41,178 bases of DNA, from NCBI GenBank assembly GCA_016936975.1, contig JAFGWU010000043.1:1-41178 (forward strand), written 5' to 3'. Positions 26,663-35,195 of the stretch are shown piece by piece (within the stretch, counting starts at the first letter, position 1; every line of letters starts with the position of its first letter). The translations under genes and the position numbers were made by a program. The notes beneath the pieces are model-generated. The model was not told the DNA's origin. It did no database searches and saw only the letters and a program-made list of their open reading frames with translations. Origin of the DNA: Bacteroidales bacterium. Its GTDB lineage: Bacteria > Bacteroidota > Bacteroidia > Bacteroidales > GCA-2748055.

Positions 26663-28015
26663 TTAGATTTTTTGCAGATGGTCCGGAACTGACTCTCCGG
26701 CAGTAACGGCATTAAGATCCTCCATTTTCCTGATGACGTGGGTACTGCCGTTGATATCTATTAAAACCACATTGGGCCGGTAGGTTATGAATTGCATCCA
26801 CTGGGTCATATTATATGCGCCGATCCGTTTTATCACAAACTGGTCCCCTTTTCTAAGAAGGGGGAAGGAGATGGCATCCCTGATAACGTCAATGTTCATG
26901 CATAGCGGTCCGAAGAAGGTCGATTCCTCAAAATGGTCGGAGGTGTCTTTTACCGGGTTGACTTCGTGGTCGTACCAGAAGGAGGTAAAGAGATTGTTGA
27001 CGCCTACATCCAGAATCGTAGCGCGATTGCCGCCCGAAAGTCTTTTGTTGGCAAGAACGGTTCCAAGCAGGAAGCCGGCATCGTCAATCAGGGCCCTGCC
27101 GGTTTCCAGAATCAGCAGGGGCAGCTTGTTATCCGGAAAATTGACATCGAGCAGGGCAGAGGTAATTGATTCGGCATATTCATCGAAGGAGGGCGCCGTG
27201 TCGTAACCCTGGTAATAGGCTCCTTTAAGGGTATTCTGGGTGGCAAATCCCCCGCCGATATCAATGTATTTAATCAGCGTGTTATGCCTGTGAAAGGCTC
27301 TGACAGCCAGTTCCCCAAGCTTGGAGGCAGCCCGTCTGTATGCTTCTGTGGATAACATATAGGTTCCGATATGGCAGTGCAAACCCGATAGTTCCAGCTT
27401 TTCGCTCCGCACAATACGGTTGATGGCATCCCATGCATCCCCGTTTTCATAATTGAATCCGAACCGATCCCAGATGGGATAGACACCGGTATCCATGTTC
27501 ACCCTGATGGCCACCCTCGGCTTATGGTCCATCTTTTTGGCCACTTCAATCAGATCATATAGTTCGTCGAAATGGTCGATATGGATCAGGGAATCATTTT
27601 CAGACGCTTTTTTAAGGTCTGACAGGCTTTTATCGGGACCGTTGAAAATAATTTTGTTTCCCGCCACTCCGTTCTTTTCGGCTTTCTCGTATTCAAAGCC
27701 GGAGACCACCTCGGCCCATGCGTCCTCCTGGTGAAAGATCCGGCAAACAGCATCGAGATAATTGGTTTTGTAGGACCATGCAAACTGGACCCGCGGATAA
27801 CGGGTTTCAAAAGCCATTTTGGCTTTCCTGAAGGTCTCCCTGATGGTTTTTTCGGAAATGACAAACAAGGGGGACCCATATTGTTTAATCAGCTCCTCAA
27901 CCGGGAGATCATCAATGAAGGGAAGGGGATCGATCTTTACCGGTTTGCCGAATTTTGAAGGCATGCCTGCCCTGATCTTTTTAATGTAGGGGCGTTCGAA
28001 TATCTTTTTTTCCAT
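26663..28015 (-). CDS. PLP-dependent decarboxylase of the alanine-racemase fold (diaminopimelate/ornithine decarboxylase family)
   Basis: 450 aa. The fold-type III motifs are intact: PLP-binding Lys83 (WSYKTNYL), HCHIG (H213, H215), the phosphate-binding GGG (254-256), ETGR (304-307), the active-site Cys372-Asp376 (GPLCMNIDVI, from the partner subunit) and Y401 (GAYNM). It should therefore be an active amino-acid decarboxylase. It differs from LysA by a ~45-residue N-terminal extension, WSYKTN in place of the usual YAVKAN, and ETGR in place of EPGR. It lies 3 bp after an ATP-grasp gene and directly abuts the UT-M23 gene, so it probably acts on a product of the ligase rather than in lysine synthesis. 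The substrate is unknown. Confidence 0.87.
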   Translation of the reverse strand: MEKKIFERPYIKKIRAGMPSKFGKPVKIDPLPFIDDLPVEELIKQYGSPLFVISEKTIRETFRKAKMAFETRYPRVQFAWSYKTNYLDAVCRIFHQEDAWAEVVSGFEYEKAEKNGVAGNKIIFNGPDKSLSDLKKASENDSLIHIDHFDELYDLIEVAKKMDHKPRVAIRVNMDTGVYPIWDRFGFNYENGDAWDAINRIVRSEKLELSGLHCHIGTYMLSTEAYRRAASKLGELAVRAFHRHNTLIKYIDIGGGFATQNTLKGAYYQGYDTAPSFDEYAESITSALLDVNFPDNKLPLLILETGRALIDDAGFLLGTVLANKRLSGGNRATILDVGVNNLFTSFWYDHEVNPVKDTSDHFEESTFFGPLCMNIDVIRDAISFPLLRKGDQFVIKRIGAYNMTQWMQFITYRPNVVLIDINGSTHVIRKMEDLNAVTAGESVPDHLQKI

Positions 28016-28018
28016 GAT

Positions 28019-29074
28019 CTATAATTCACCGTTAATGGTTAGTTTCTCAAATTCTTTAACTTCTGTTATCATATCGTAGGAGTACCGAATGAACATTATC
28101 CCGGTTTTATAAGTTTTCATTGGCTGAACCGGAATCCCCATGGCCAGTCTGACGAGGGCTTCAGGAATGTTTTGCCCTGCGCCAACAGCCAGGTAAACCC
28201 ATGCCGGTATCCTCGGATTGATCTCAATGACATATAACTTATTATCCGATGTTCTGATCAATTCCAGTTCCATTCCCCCTTTCCATTTCGTGGAGCGGAT
28301 GATATGGTAGGTCAGGTCAAGCATACTGGTGTCATCCAGGGAAATACCCGACCAGGCTTTGCCCGCATCGGTGATGTAAAGTTTTCTCATAGGTACCGCG
28401 GCAACAGTTCCTCCATTCCCGTCCCCGAGGGCTACCACATTGACTTCTGTTCCGCGGACAAACTCCTGGATAATAATCGGAACTCCCCACTTGGCACTTA
28501 TTTTTTTAAAGTAGATTTCGGCCTGCTCCTGTGAACGTGCGATATAAGCGTCGTAAAATTTTCCCTTGACCACAACCGGAAAGTCAAAATGATCCCGTAT
28601 CTTTTTGAGATCACCCGGTGATGCAACTGTAAAGCTATCCGGGACATTGACACCGTACTTTTTCCCATACTCGGGTAGATTTGCCTTGTGCCGTTCTTCA
28701 TATTGCTGAAGGGTGGGAATGAATGTTTTAATATTGAGCCTGTTCAGCTCTTCAATTCCCTTCATGAATGTAAATAGTTCGGCATCAAAGTTGGGAATCA
28801 GCACATCTATATGCTCCTTTTCATGTATCTCCCGGATCCGCTCCATCAGGTTGCCTGTCCCGCTGGAGGGGTAGGGGACCGTGTAGGTTTTATCGACCAT
28901 ATCGTGCATATAGATACCCGGTTCAAGATTTTCGTATGCCAGGCCGATAATTCTAGGCTGAATGGTTCCGGAATCCCTGATGCCGCGGATAACCGGTATT
29001 CCCGGACCCGGATTATCCGTATTATTCAGACCGGTAACGGCTATGGTAAGCTTAAGCGGGTTCATTGTCTTCAA
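28019..29074 (-). CDS. ATP-grasp ligase
   Basis: 351 aa. An N-terminal pre-ATP-grasp Rossmann-like domain (LTIAVTGLNN, IDVLIPNFDAELF) is followed by the nucleotide-binding grasp (FPVVVKGKFYDAYIA, PIIIQEFVRGTEVNVVALGD) and the metal-binding ELEL...VIEINPRIPAW. ATP-grasp enzymes activate a carboxylate as acyl-phosphate and join it to an amine or thiol. The domain is closest to the carbamoyl-phosphate-synthetase / amino-acid ligase type, not the RimK/graspetide type. Its start overlaps the PqqD-like gene by 23 bp (a second ATG at 29065 is possible), so the two products are made together. It may load or extend an amino acid or peptide. Confidence 0.87.
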   Translation of the reverse strand: MKTMNPLKLTIAVTGLNNTDNPGPGIPVIRGIRDSGTIQPRIIGLAYENLEPGIYMHDMVDKTYTVPYPSSGTGNLMERIREIHEKEHIDVLIPNFDAELFTFMKGIEELNRLNIKTFIPTLQQYEERHKANLPEYGKKYGVNVPDSFTVASPGDLKKIRDHFDFPVVVKGKFYDAYIARSQEQAEIYFKKISAKWGVPIIIQEFVRGTEVNVVALGDGNGGTVAAVPMRKLYITDAGKAWSGISLDDTSMLDLTYHIIRSTKWKGGMELELIRTSDNKLYVIEINPRIPAWVYLAVGAGQNIPEALVRLAMGIPVQPMKTYKTGIMFIRYSYDMITEVKEFEKLTINGEL

Positions 29075-29306
29075 TCAGTTGGTATTGCCGTAACATGCCA
29101 ATGAAGTCATAAAAATACTTCTCAAAATCGGAGGCTTCCACATCATAGGTTTTTACAAAATATTCTGAAATGGCATCAACCGGCTGATCCTGTTTCATCA
29201 GTTCCAGGATCTCCATCCCTATTTCATTAACGGAGAAGGATTCTCCGGACATCGGATCAAAGACAAATCCCGATTCACTGATCGCAATGCTTTTTTTAAG
29301 TTTCAT
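29052..29306 (-). CDS. PqqD-like small protein (peptide-binding / RRE-type winged helix)
   Basis: 84 aa. It matches the PqqD pattern: short beta strands (SGFVFDPMSGESFSVNEIG, with the family 'LN' motif replaced by VN), then helices ILELMKQDQPVDAISEYF and FEKYFYDFIGMLRQYQLI. In PQQ and RiPP pathways PqqD domains bind the precursor peptide and present it to modifying enzymes. It opens a seven-gene operon and overlaps the ATP-grasp gene by 23 bp. It lacks the Asp-Ser-Leu phosphopantetheine site of carrier proteins. No precursor-like small peptide gene was found next to it, so its client is unknown. Confidence 0.82.
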   Translation of the reverse strand: MKLKKSIAISESGFVFDPMSGESFSVNEIGMEILELMKQDQPVDAISEYFVKTYDVEASDFEKYFYDFIGMLRQYQLIEDNEPA

Positions 29307-29596
29307 GCTGAATGTGTAAAGAATTTGAAGGTTGAAATATAAAAAAAATTAATTGAATGTGTTTACGGCTCTTTATAACAAATGCTCGGGTAAAAAGGAT
29401 ATTTTCAGGTGCGAAATGCAATTATAGGGCTAATTAATACGAATCCGGATGGTTTAACCGGGTAGAAACCGGTCAGCTTCTGTTAATATCCATCTCCTGA
29501 TTCTCAGAAAAGGTTAATAATTATGGGGAAGGGGATATTAACAATTTGTTTAAAACCATTGTGTAATGTTTGTGTAAACAGAATACCCCGGATTTC
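29307..29596. other. AT-rich upstream region of the PqqD/ATP-grasp operon
   Basis: About 290 bp between the operon start and the promoter of the ncRNA candidate. I see no reading frame, no clear TAnnTTTG promoter on the minus strand, and no small precursor-peptide gene. TATAATTG (complement of 29419-29426) is a one-mismatch -7 candidate without a matching -33. Confidence 0.5.
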
Positions 29597-29627
29597 TTGT
29601 TTATGTAATTCCGAACGTTTATTTTTG
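29597..29627 (+). promoter_or_regulatory. Consensus promoter of the structured RNA candidate
   Basis: TTG (29597-29599), a 20-bp spacer and TATTTTTG (29620-29627) fit the Bacteroidetes consensus exactly. The predicted start near 29633 coincides with the 5' strand of the RNA's terminal helix. Confidence 0.7.
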
Positions 29628-29632
29628 ATAAT

Positions 29633-30192
29633 ACCAAGTGAGAGATAAAAGGCCGCTTGAAGACTCGCCCGGTGTAGAGATCCGGTTCCCGACATCAATT
29701 CAAATGTGCTACGGCCATGCGAAAAGAAGGGAGACGGTTAGCGAACCGGCCGTTGCAGAGGGATTCCAATGAACGGAGAGTCAACTGTAGCCGTGCATGG
29801 TCCGGCAGACCAAGTTTACCGGAACCATTCAGCAAAGAAAGTCTGCTTGGCAGGTCTTTGAAGAGTTGATCCGAAAGGCAGAAAGCCGAAACGAATCTGA
29901 GAAGGTTCCAATAAGCTCTTCACCCGGTCAGCATTCAGATCGTAAGACCTGGAGGTTGAAGGGGTCTTTCGGAGCAGGTCCCGGAAGTGATGTCCACAGG
30001 GCATTGCGAAAGGACGGTGGAAAGGCATTGCTTCACGAAGCAGGGCCTGGAAGCCAGGGTTCATGAGCAGTTTCCCCAGGGATTCTGCAGGTTGGACCGG
30101 CCAATAACTGTAGCTCGGCACTCTCAGGTATCTACGGTTACCTGAAAGTGAAAATGGGAACAAAACAAACGTTTTGTTCCCATTTTTGTTTT
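29633..30192 (+). ncRNA. Candidate ~560-nt structured non-coding RNA, family not recognised
   Basis: The stretch runs from a consensus promoter to a strong intrinsic terminator and has no convincing reading frame. The ends pair: TACC and TGAGAG (29632-29644, AAG bulge) with CTCTCA-GGTA (30121-30130). Internal helices include CGGCCATGC (29712-29720) with GCATGG-t-CCG (29795-29804), enclosing hairpins at 29735-29748 and 29750-29776. Others are GCAGAC/GTCTGC (29805/29841), an 8-bp helix CAGGTCTT/AAGACCTG (29851/29944) stacked on TGAAGAG/CTCTTCA (29859/29916), GGC/GCC (29877/29885), and hairpins at 30029-30042, 30046-30058 and 30067-30088. GAAA-rich single strands between helices are typical of folded RNAs. 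tmRNA, RNase P RNA and group I/II intron hallmarks were sought and not found. It converges on susD. Confidence 0.65.
30151..30192 (+). terminator. Strong intrinsic terminator, probably bidirectional
   Basis: AAAATGGGAACAAAAC (30151-30166) pairs perfectly with 30171-30186 across an AAAC loop, a 16-bp stem, followed by TGTTTT. It ends the ncRNA candidate on the plus strand and can also end susCD transcription on the minus strand. Confidence 0.85.
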
Positions 30193-30232
30193 AAAGATGT
30201 TTAGTTTCGGAAAAATATACCGGACGGTCAGT

Positions 30233-31660
30233 TTAATCCTCGGTTCCGTCGTCCCACCATACCCCGTTGTAGGGGGTAACATCAGGCACATTCTCTCCGT
30301 TTCCTGAGATCTCATTCTGAGGATAGGGAAAACGGCGTGGCGTTTCAAAGGGATTGTTCATTTCCGGATAGCCCGTTCTTCTCCATTCAGCATAAGCCTC
30401 TACAGAACCATAGGGCCAGAGTGCAATATACTTCTGGGCATAAATCATTTCCAGTGTAAGATCTGCTGCATCCGGGGGCAGGACCTGTTCCTGGTTTTTA
30501 AAGGTATTTATATCACCCTGAGAAACCCCGGCTTGCTCCAGTGCGGCATTTAATCCATCTTCATAGGCTGCCAGTGCGGCATCCGGATCCGGCGATGCTT
30601 TTCTTAAATGACACTCCGCTTCAATAAATTTCAATTCAGCATAGGTCATGATCGGCAGTGGGGCGGTTGCATAAATAACCTGGTTCGAGATTCTGGAATA
30701 TACCTGCCCTGCCTGGTCCTGCAATGCCGTTCCATTCGGAGCGGGGACATACTGGTCATTTATCATTGTGCAAAACAGGGGTATCCTGGGATCATTCATG
30801 CTTTCAAGAATATCATAGAAGGTAGCACTGATGGCATGATGTTTTCTTTCGTTCTCTTCCTGGTACCATGTGTTTTCATGTCCCGGATCATCAGCCCAGT
30901 TAACAAATGAGAAATCGTCTTCCAGGGATTCAAATCCGTTTGCGGCTGCTGCTAGTGCATCTGCGGCACTTCCTGTTGCATCCCGCTTGCTTAAACGATT
31001 GCAGTATCTGGCTTTCAGGGAATAGGCAGTTTTTATCCATCTGTCAAGATCACCCTCAAAAATGAGGTCTTCAGTTCCCGGATAGGCAAACGATTCCTTC
31101 TGCAGATCATCAATCGCTTCATCGAGCATGTCGAACATGGCATTGTAAATGGATTCCTGTGTATCATAAGCCGGTTTCCGGTTCTCATTTCCCAGGAGCG
31201 CCTCGGTATAGGGAATCCTGCCCCAGGTGTCCGTTGAAACAAGCATTGTGTAAGCCATTAATATCTTGGCAATCCCCACGTGGGCCCATTTGCCCTCTTC
31301 AGTTCCCCCCTCAGATCCTTTTTCAATGATAATCTTCAGGTCGGGAAGCAGACTCGGATATATATAAAACGCCCAGCTGTTTTCGCTCAATTGAGAGTTA
31401 ATATTGGCTCTGCGATCGGCATCCCGCATCTGACCGTGTGCTCCAGCAGTTTGCTCGACAAAGACGGAGCTGAACCATGCCAGTGTGGTGCCCGTTACCC
31501 AGTATGGCGTGCCGACTGTCACGCCTGGCATGAGCATCTGGATTGGTACATCGGTGGGATTATTCGGATCGGTATCGATTTCGTCCATGATGTCATCGCT
31601 GCATGAGAAAACAGTCAGCAATATCAGGAGTAAACTGATGTTAGATATAAATTTTTTCAT
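30233..31660 (-). CDS. SusD/RagB-family outer-membrane nutrient-binding lipoprotein
   Basis: 475 aa. The lipoprotein signal MKKFISNISLLLILLTVFSC puts the lipidated residue at Cys20. The N-terminal TPR-like helices (WAHVGIAKILMAYTMLVSTD, TWGRIPYTEAL) and the closing YNGVWWDDGTED are typical of the SusD-like_2 type. SusD proteins form the lid over a SusC barrel and capture oligosaccharide or peptide ligands at the cell surface. It is 13 bp downstream of susC and on the same transcript. No glycoside hydrolase, sulfatase or peptidase is next to the pair, so the ligand cannot be guessed. Confidence 0.95.
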   Translation of the reverse strand: MKKFISNISLLLILLTVFSCSDDIMDEIDTDPNNPTDVPIQMLMPGVTVGTPYWVTGTTLAWFSSVFVEQTAGAHGQMRDADRRANINSQLSENSWAFYIYPSLLPDLKIIIEKGSEGGTEEGKWAHVGIAKILMAYTMLVSTDTWGRIPYTEALLGNENRKPAYDTQESIYNAMFDMLDEAIDDLQKESFAYPGTEDLIFEGDLDRWIKTAYSLKARYCNRLSKRDATGSAADALAAAANGFESLEDDFSFVNWADDPGHENTWYQEENERKHHAISATFYDILESMNDPRIPLFCTMINDQYVPAPNGTALQDQAGQVYSRISNQVIYATAPLPIMTYAELKFIEAECHLRKASPDPDAALAAYEDGLNAALEQAGVSQGDINTFKNQEQVLPPDAADLTLEMIYAQKYIALWPYGSVEAYAEWRRTGYPEMNNPFETPRRFPYPQNEISGNGENVPDVTPYNGVWWDDGTED

Positions 31661-31673
31661 TTTAATAAATTGT

Positions 31674-34600
31674 TTAGAAGGTAATTTTTATTCCACCCCC
31701 ATACGACTTTGTATTAGGCAGTGATACATATTCAAAGGCCCCGATCCCGTTTCCTTCCGCTGTGCTTGATTCCGGGTCGAAATTTGGATAATCGGTCCAT
31801 AAAGCCAGGTTTCGGCCATTCAGGAAGAGGGAAAGGGAACTGATGAAACTGTTTTTAAACCACGTTTTCGGCATATCGTAACTGAGGACCACCTCTTTGA
31901 GCCTGAGCATGGTTTTATCGAAAATGATTGATTCAGAAATGTTCCACTGTACGACACTCCAGTAATCTTCCCCTTTAAGTATTTCAATATCATTATCACC
32001 CTCGATAACGAGTTCTCCTGTATTGGAATCTATATACCCTTTGGCTGTATTGGGTAGCACGACAGGTATATCGCGGTCTTCCGTTTCTTTTGCCGCACCA
32101 TAATTCCTGAGCAATCCGTTCAGACCGCTGGAGATAAAGCCTCCTTTAGAATAATAAAACTGGGCCCGGAGAGTAAGGCCCTTATATCTGAAGGAATTGA
32201 TAAGACTGGCATCCCAGTCAGGATTGACCTTCCCGAGGATTTTCTCATCCCCTGCCAATGGCATTCCGTAGAACGGGTTCGGTTCGCCTGCCAGCGTTTC
32301 TCTTGAATCCACTACGATCCGGCCTTCATCATCCCTTACGTAACCGCTGCCGAAGATGACTGGATATTCATATCCTGCATAAGCATAAGCCCCTACCTCT
32401 GAAAAGTTCTGCCAGCCGGTTTGAATGCGATCAACCCCGGGAGCGAGCTCTACAACCATGTTTTTGTTTTTCGCAAAGTTGGTCAGGATCTCCCATTCAA
32501 ATCCACTCTTCCGGACCGGTACTAAAGAGAGAATCAGTTCATGCCCCCGTGATTCCAGGACCCCTGCATTGCGGTACTCTGACCGGAATCCGGTGGATGC
32601 CGCAAGGGGAACGCTGAATATCTGGTCCGTGGCATTTATGAAGTAATAGGAATAGTCGATGCCTAACCTGTTCTGGTAAAACCGTAATTCACCTCCTAAT
32701 TCATAAGTGGTCACATTCTGCGGTTTGAGATCACTGGATAATAAAACAGATTGAAGGGTAAAGGCAGGATTGTTCATATAGGGATATGTAAACTCATTAT
32801 TCAGGAAACCATCTCCTATGGCCTCATTATCCTCCATTGGGGTAAACAGGGTCCTGGTCGCATAAAGATCTCCTGCCTGTCCCATCTGGGAATAGGATGC
32901 CCTGATTTTTCCATAGGGCAGGATCTCCTGGTTCTGAAGTGGTCCAAGCTGTGTGAAAATGAATCCTAGGGAGACTGATGGATAAAAATAGGACCGGTTG
33001 TCTGAGGGCATGTTGGAAACGATGTCGTTTCTTCCCGTAACGGTCAGGAACAGCATCGAGGCGTAATCCACTATGGCACTTCCATAGAATCCGGCCACAC
33101 GCTGACGGGTGAGTTCCTGTACGGCAACCTTGGTACCTGTATTGGAAATGTGGTCAAAGCCTCCAATGGTAATATCCGTCCCGGTAATGGAATTCAGGTT
33201 GGTTGTAATGTCATAGAATTCATTACCCAGGATGGCATCGATGGAAAAATCACCAAAATCATGGTTAATCCGGACCGACAGGTTGGAGTTAAGTTCCTGT
33301 CTCTGGTAAGTGTAATCATCAATCTGTCCTCCACTTGGTTCTCCGGGCCAGCCGAACACTGCCAGGTCGGGATATCCCCTTCCGGCACCGGATCCCAGCG
33401 AGATAACCTCATGTCCTGTGGTGATGAACTTATCCAGTCCTATCCGGTAATTGAATCGTAACCATTTAAACGCCTGGAAGGAAAGGTTAGTATTCCCTAT
33501 AAACCGATCCGTAAATTCATTGTATGAGCTATGTTTCAGTGCCCAGTAAGGATTATCCATAACCACCCGGTAATGAATCTGGTTATAAGGATTGGATGGA
33601 TGTTCATACGGAGCATTGGTCAGATCATAGGTTCGGGGGGCAAAATATACGGTAAAGAGTGGATTGGCCAGGTTACTGCCTCCCGGTATTTTGTCAATAT
33701 CCACTTTTGACACATTGGCAGATAAGGAAGCGGACCATTTATCACTCAGGGTAAAATTTCCGTTTATTTTGGCTGTATTCCTTACCATGCCCGTTGTTTC
33801 AATGATTCCTTTCTGGTCGGTACGCCCGAACCCAAGGTTGAAGCTGGTCCGATCGGTTCCGGATGAGAGGTCAACCGAATTGGTGAAGGTAAATCCCTGC
33901 TTGAAGAACTCCTTCTGGTTGTTGTAAATGGTGGGTACATTGGAAGGGGGAGAGCCATCCAGTGTCTCATAGGGATTATCCAGGAAAATATTATCAAGCT
34001 GCGAATGATAATTCTTGAGTGTATCAATCCTGGGGCCCCAGGATCCGGAAGAGATCAAACCAAGGAGTCCCCCGTTTCCCTGCGCATAGGTGGATTGCAG
34101 TTCCGGCAACCGGCTGATATTATCCAAAGTGAAACTGCTGTTGATGGTTACCAGGGTTTTCTTTCCCGCTTTTTTTGCATCCGAACCACTTTTGGTGGTG
34201 ATCAAAATAACACCGTTTGCAGCCCTCAAACCATAAAGTGCAGAAGCAGTGGCACCCTTTAATACACTGATGGATTCAATGTCATCGGGATTGATGTCTA
34301 TCACACGGGAAGATGGATTGGTCCCTTCCCCAACCCGCTCGACAAATGCTTTTTCTGAAGCTATCGGCATACCATCCACAACATACAGAGGCTGGTTATT
34401 TCCCGACAGTGAAACATTTCCCCTGATCGTAATGTGAGAGGTGGCCCCGGGCATACCGCTCGATTGTTTGACCGTCACACCGGCAATTTTCCCCTGCAGG
34501 GATTTTGAGACATCCATGTTTCTGGCTCCTGAGATCTCTGAGGAGTTGATCTCCTGAACCGAGTAGCCCAGGGCTTTCTTTTCTTTCCGGATTCCCATGG

Positions 34601-34925
34601 CTGTAACCACCACTTCATCCAGCTGAAGAAAATCCGTTTCCATAATAACGTCGACCACATTTCGCTCCCCAAAAGATATCTCCCGGGTTAATAATCCTAC
34701 AAAACTGAATACGAGTACATCTCTACCTGGAGGTACATTGATCTCGTATTCGCCGTTTTCATTGGTAATCGTCCCTGTGGTTGTGCTCTCGACAGTGACG
34801 GATACACCGGGTAACGGCAAACCATCTTCGGCACTGGTTACTACTCCGGTAACTAACCGGGGCTGTCCACATACGGCGGAAATTCCCAGTGCCAACAGAA
34901 GCATTAAGCTGATTATTCTTTTCAT
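31674..34925 (-). CDS. SusC/RagA-family TonB-linked outer-membrane transporter
   Basis: 1083 aa from the ATG at 34925, which begins a clean signal peptide (MKRIISLMLLLALGISAVCG). A carboxypeptidase-D regulatory-like domain (about 25-105; GLPLPGVSVTVESTTTGTIT) precedes the TonB-box region (LDEVVVTAMG) and the plug domain (LQGKIAGVTV, ITIRGNVSLSGNNQPLYVVD, GMPI), followed by a ~22-strand barrel ending in YGGGIKITF. It imports a ligand delivered by the partner SusD using TonB energy. No DUF4880/FecR or hybrid two-component regulator is adjacent; instead a LytTR regulator and LytS kinases lie upstream. No TAnnTTTG promoter is evident before it. Confidence 0.96.
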   Translation of the reverse strand: MKRIISLMLLLALGISAVCGQPRLVTGVVTSAEDGLPLPGVSVTVESTTTGTITNENGEYEINVPPGRDVLVFSFVGLLTREISFGERNVVDVIMETDFLQLDEVVVTAMGIRKEKKALGYSVQEINSSEISGARNMDVSKSLQGKIAGVTVKQSSGMPGATSHITIRGNVSLSGNNQPLYVVDGMPIASEKAFVERVGEGTNPSSRVIDINPDDIESISVLKGATASALYGLRAANGVILITTKSGSDAKKAGKKTLVTINSSFTLDNISRLPELQSTYAQGNGGLLGLISSGSWGPRIDTLKNYHSQLDNIFLDNPYETLDGSPPSNVPTIYNNQKEFFKQGFTFTNSVDLSSGTDRTSFNLGFGRTDQKGIIETTGMVRNTAKINGNFTLSDKWSASLSANVSKVDIDKIPGGSNLANPLFTVYFAPRTYDLTNAPYEHPSNPYNQIHYRVVMDNPYWALKHSSYNEFTDRFIGNTNLSFQAFKWLRFNYRIGLDKFITTGHEVISLGSGAGRGYPDLAVFGWPGEPSGGQIDDYTYQRQELNSNLSVRINHDFGDFSIDAILGNEFYDITTNLNSITGTDITIGGFDHISNTGTKVAVQELTRQRVAGFYGSAIVDYASMLFLTVTGRNDIVSNMPSDNRSYFYPSVSLGFIFTQLGPLQNQEILPYGKIRASYSQMGQAGDLYATRTLFTPMEDNEAIGDGFLNNEFTYPYMNNPAFTLQSVLLSSDLKPQNVTTYELGGELRFYQNRLGIDYSYYFINATDQIFSVPLAASTGFRSEYRNAGVLESRGHELILSLVPVRKSGFEWEILTNFAKNKNMVVELAPGVDRIQTGWQNFSEVGAYAYAGYEYPVIFGSGYVRDDEGRIVVDSRETLAGEPNPFYGMPLAGDEKILGKVNPDWDASLINSFRYKGLTLRAQFYYSKGGFISSGLNGLLRNYGAAKETEDRDIPVVLPNTAKGYIDSNTGELVIEGDNDIEILKGEDYWSVVQWNISESIIFDKTMLRLKEVVLSYDMPKTWFKNSFISSLSLFLNGRNLALWTDYPNFDPESSTAEGNGIGAFEYVSLPNTKSYGGGIKITF

Positions 34926-35195
34926 ATTGGTGTTAGTTAAATGATTAATCAGGTTTTCCGGGTCCTGAACCTTTCTTCGGCCCGTATGTACCTGTATTTG
35001 AATCATGAAATAACACCAATCAGGGGATTTTTTCTAATAAATTCAGCCAGGAACAAAAAAAACTGAACAAGCAGTTTAAAGTGTTGTATCAAAATCCATT
35101 TACCATGCTTTTACTGCATTTCATACCTCCAAAGAATGGTTTTTACAGACAGAAGGTTGGAATTGGATATTTCTCGGAGATCTCCTGAGGTCAAA

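Noticed and set aside
29052-29306. Small protein as an acyl carrier protein of the butirosin BtrI type
   Set aside because: No Asp-Ser-Leu phosphopantetheine site; the fold pattern fits PqqD.
29816-30163. Reading frame of 115 codons on the minus strand, and an 89-codon one on the plus strand (29797-30066)
   Set aside because: Both lie inside the paired RNA candidate, have unusual composition and match no family. The minus frame would also start inside the terminator stem. Better explained as chance frames in a structured RNA.
29633-30192. tmRNA, RNase P RNA, or a group I/II intron
   Set aside because: No tag-peptide frame or tRNA-like ends, no GAGGAAAGTCC or ACAGAAA blocks of RNase P RNA, no group II domain V hairpin and no group I core were found.
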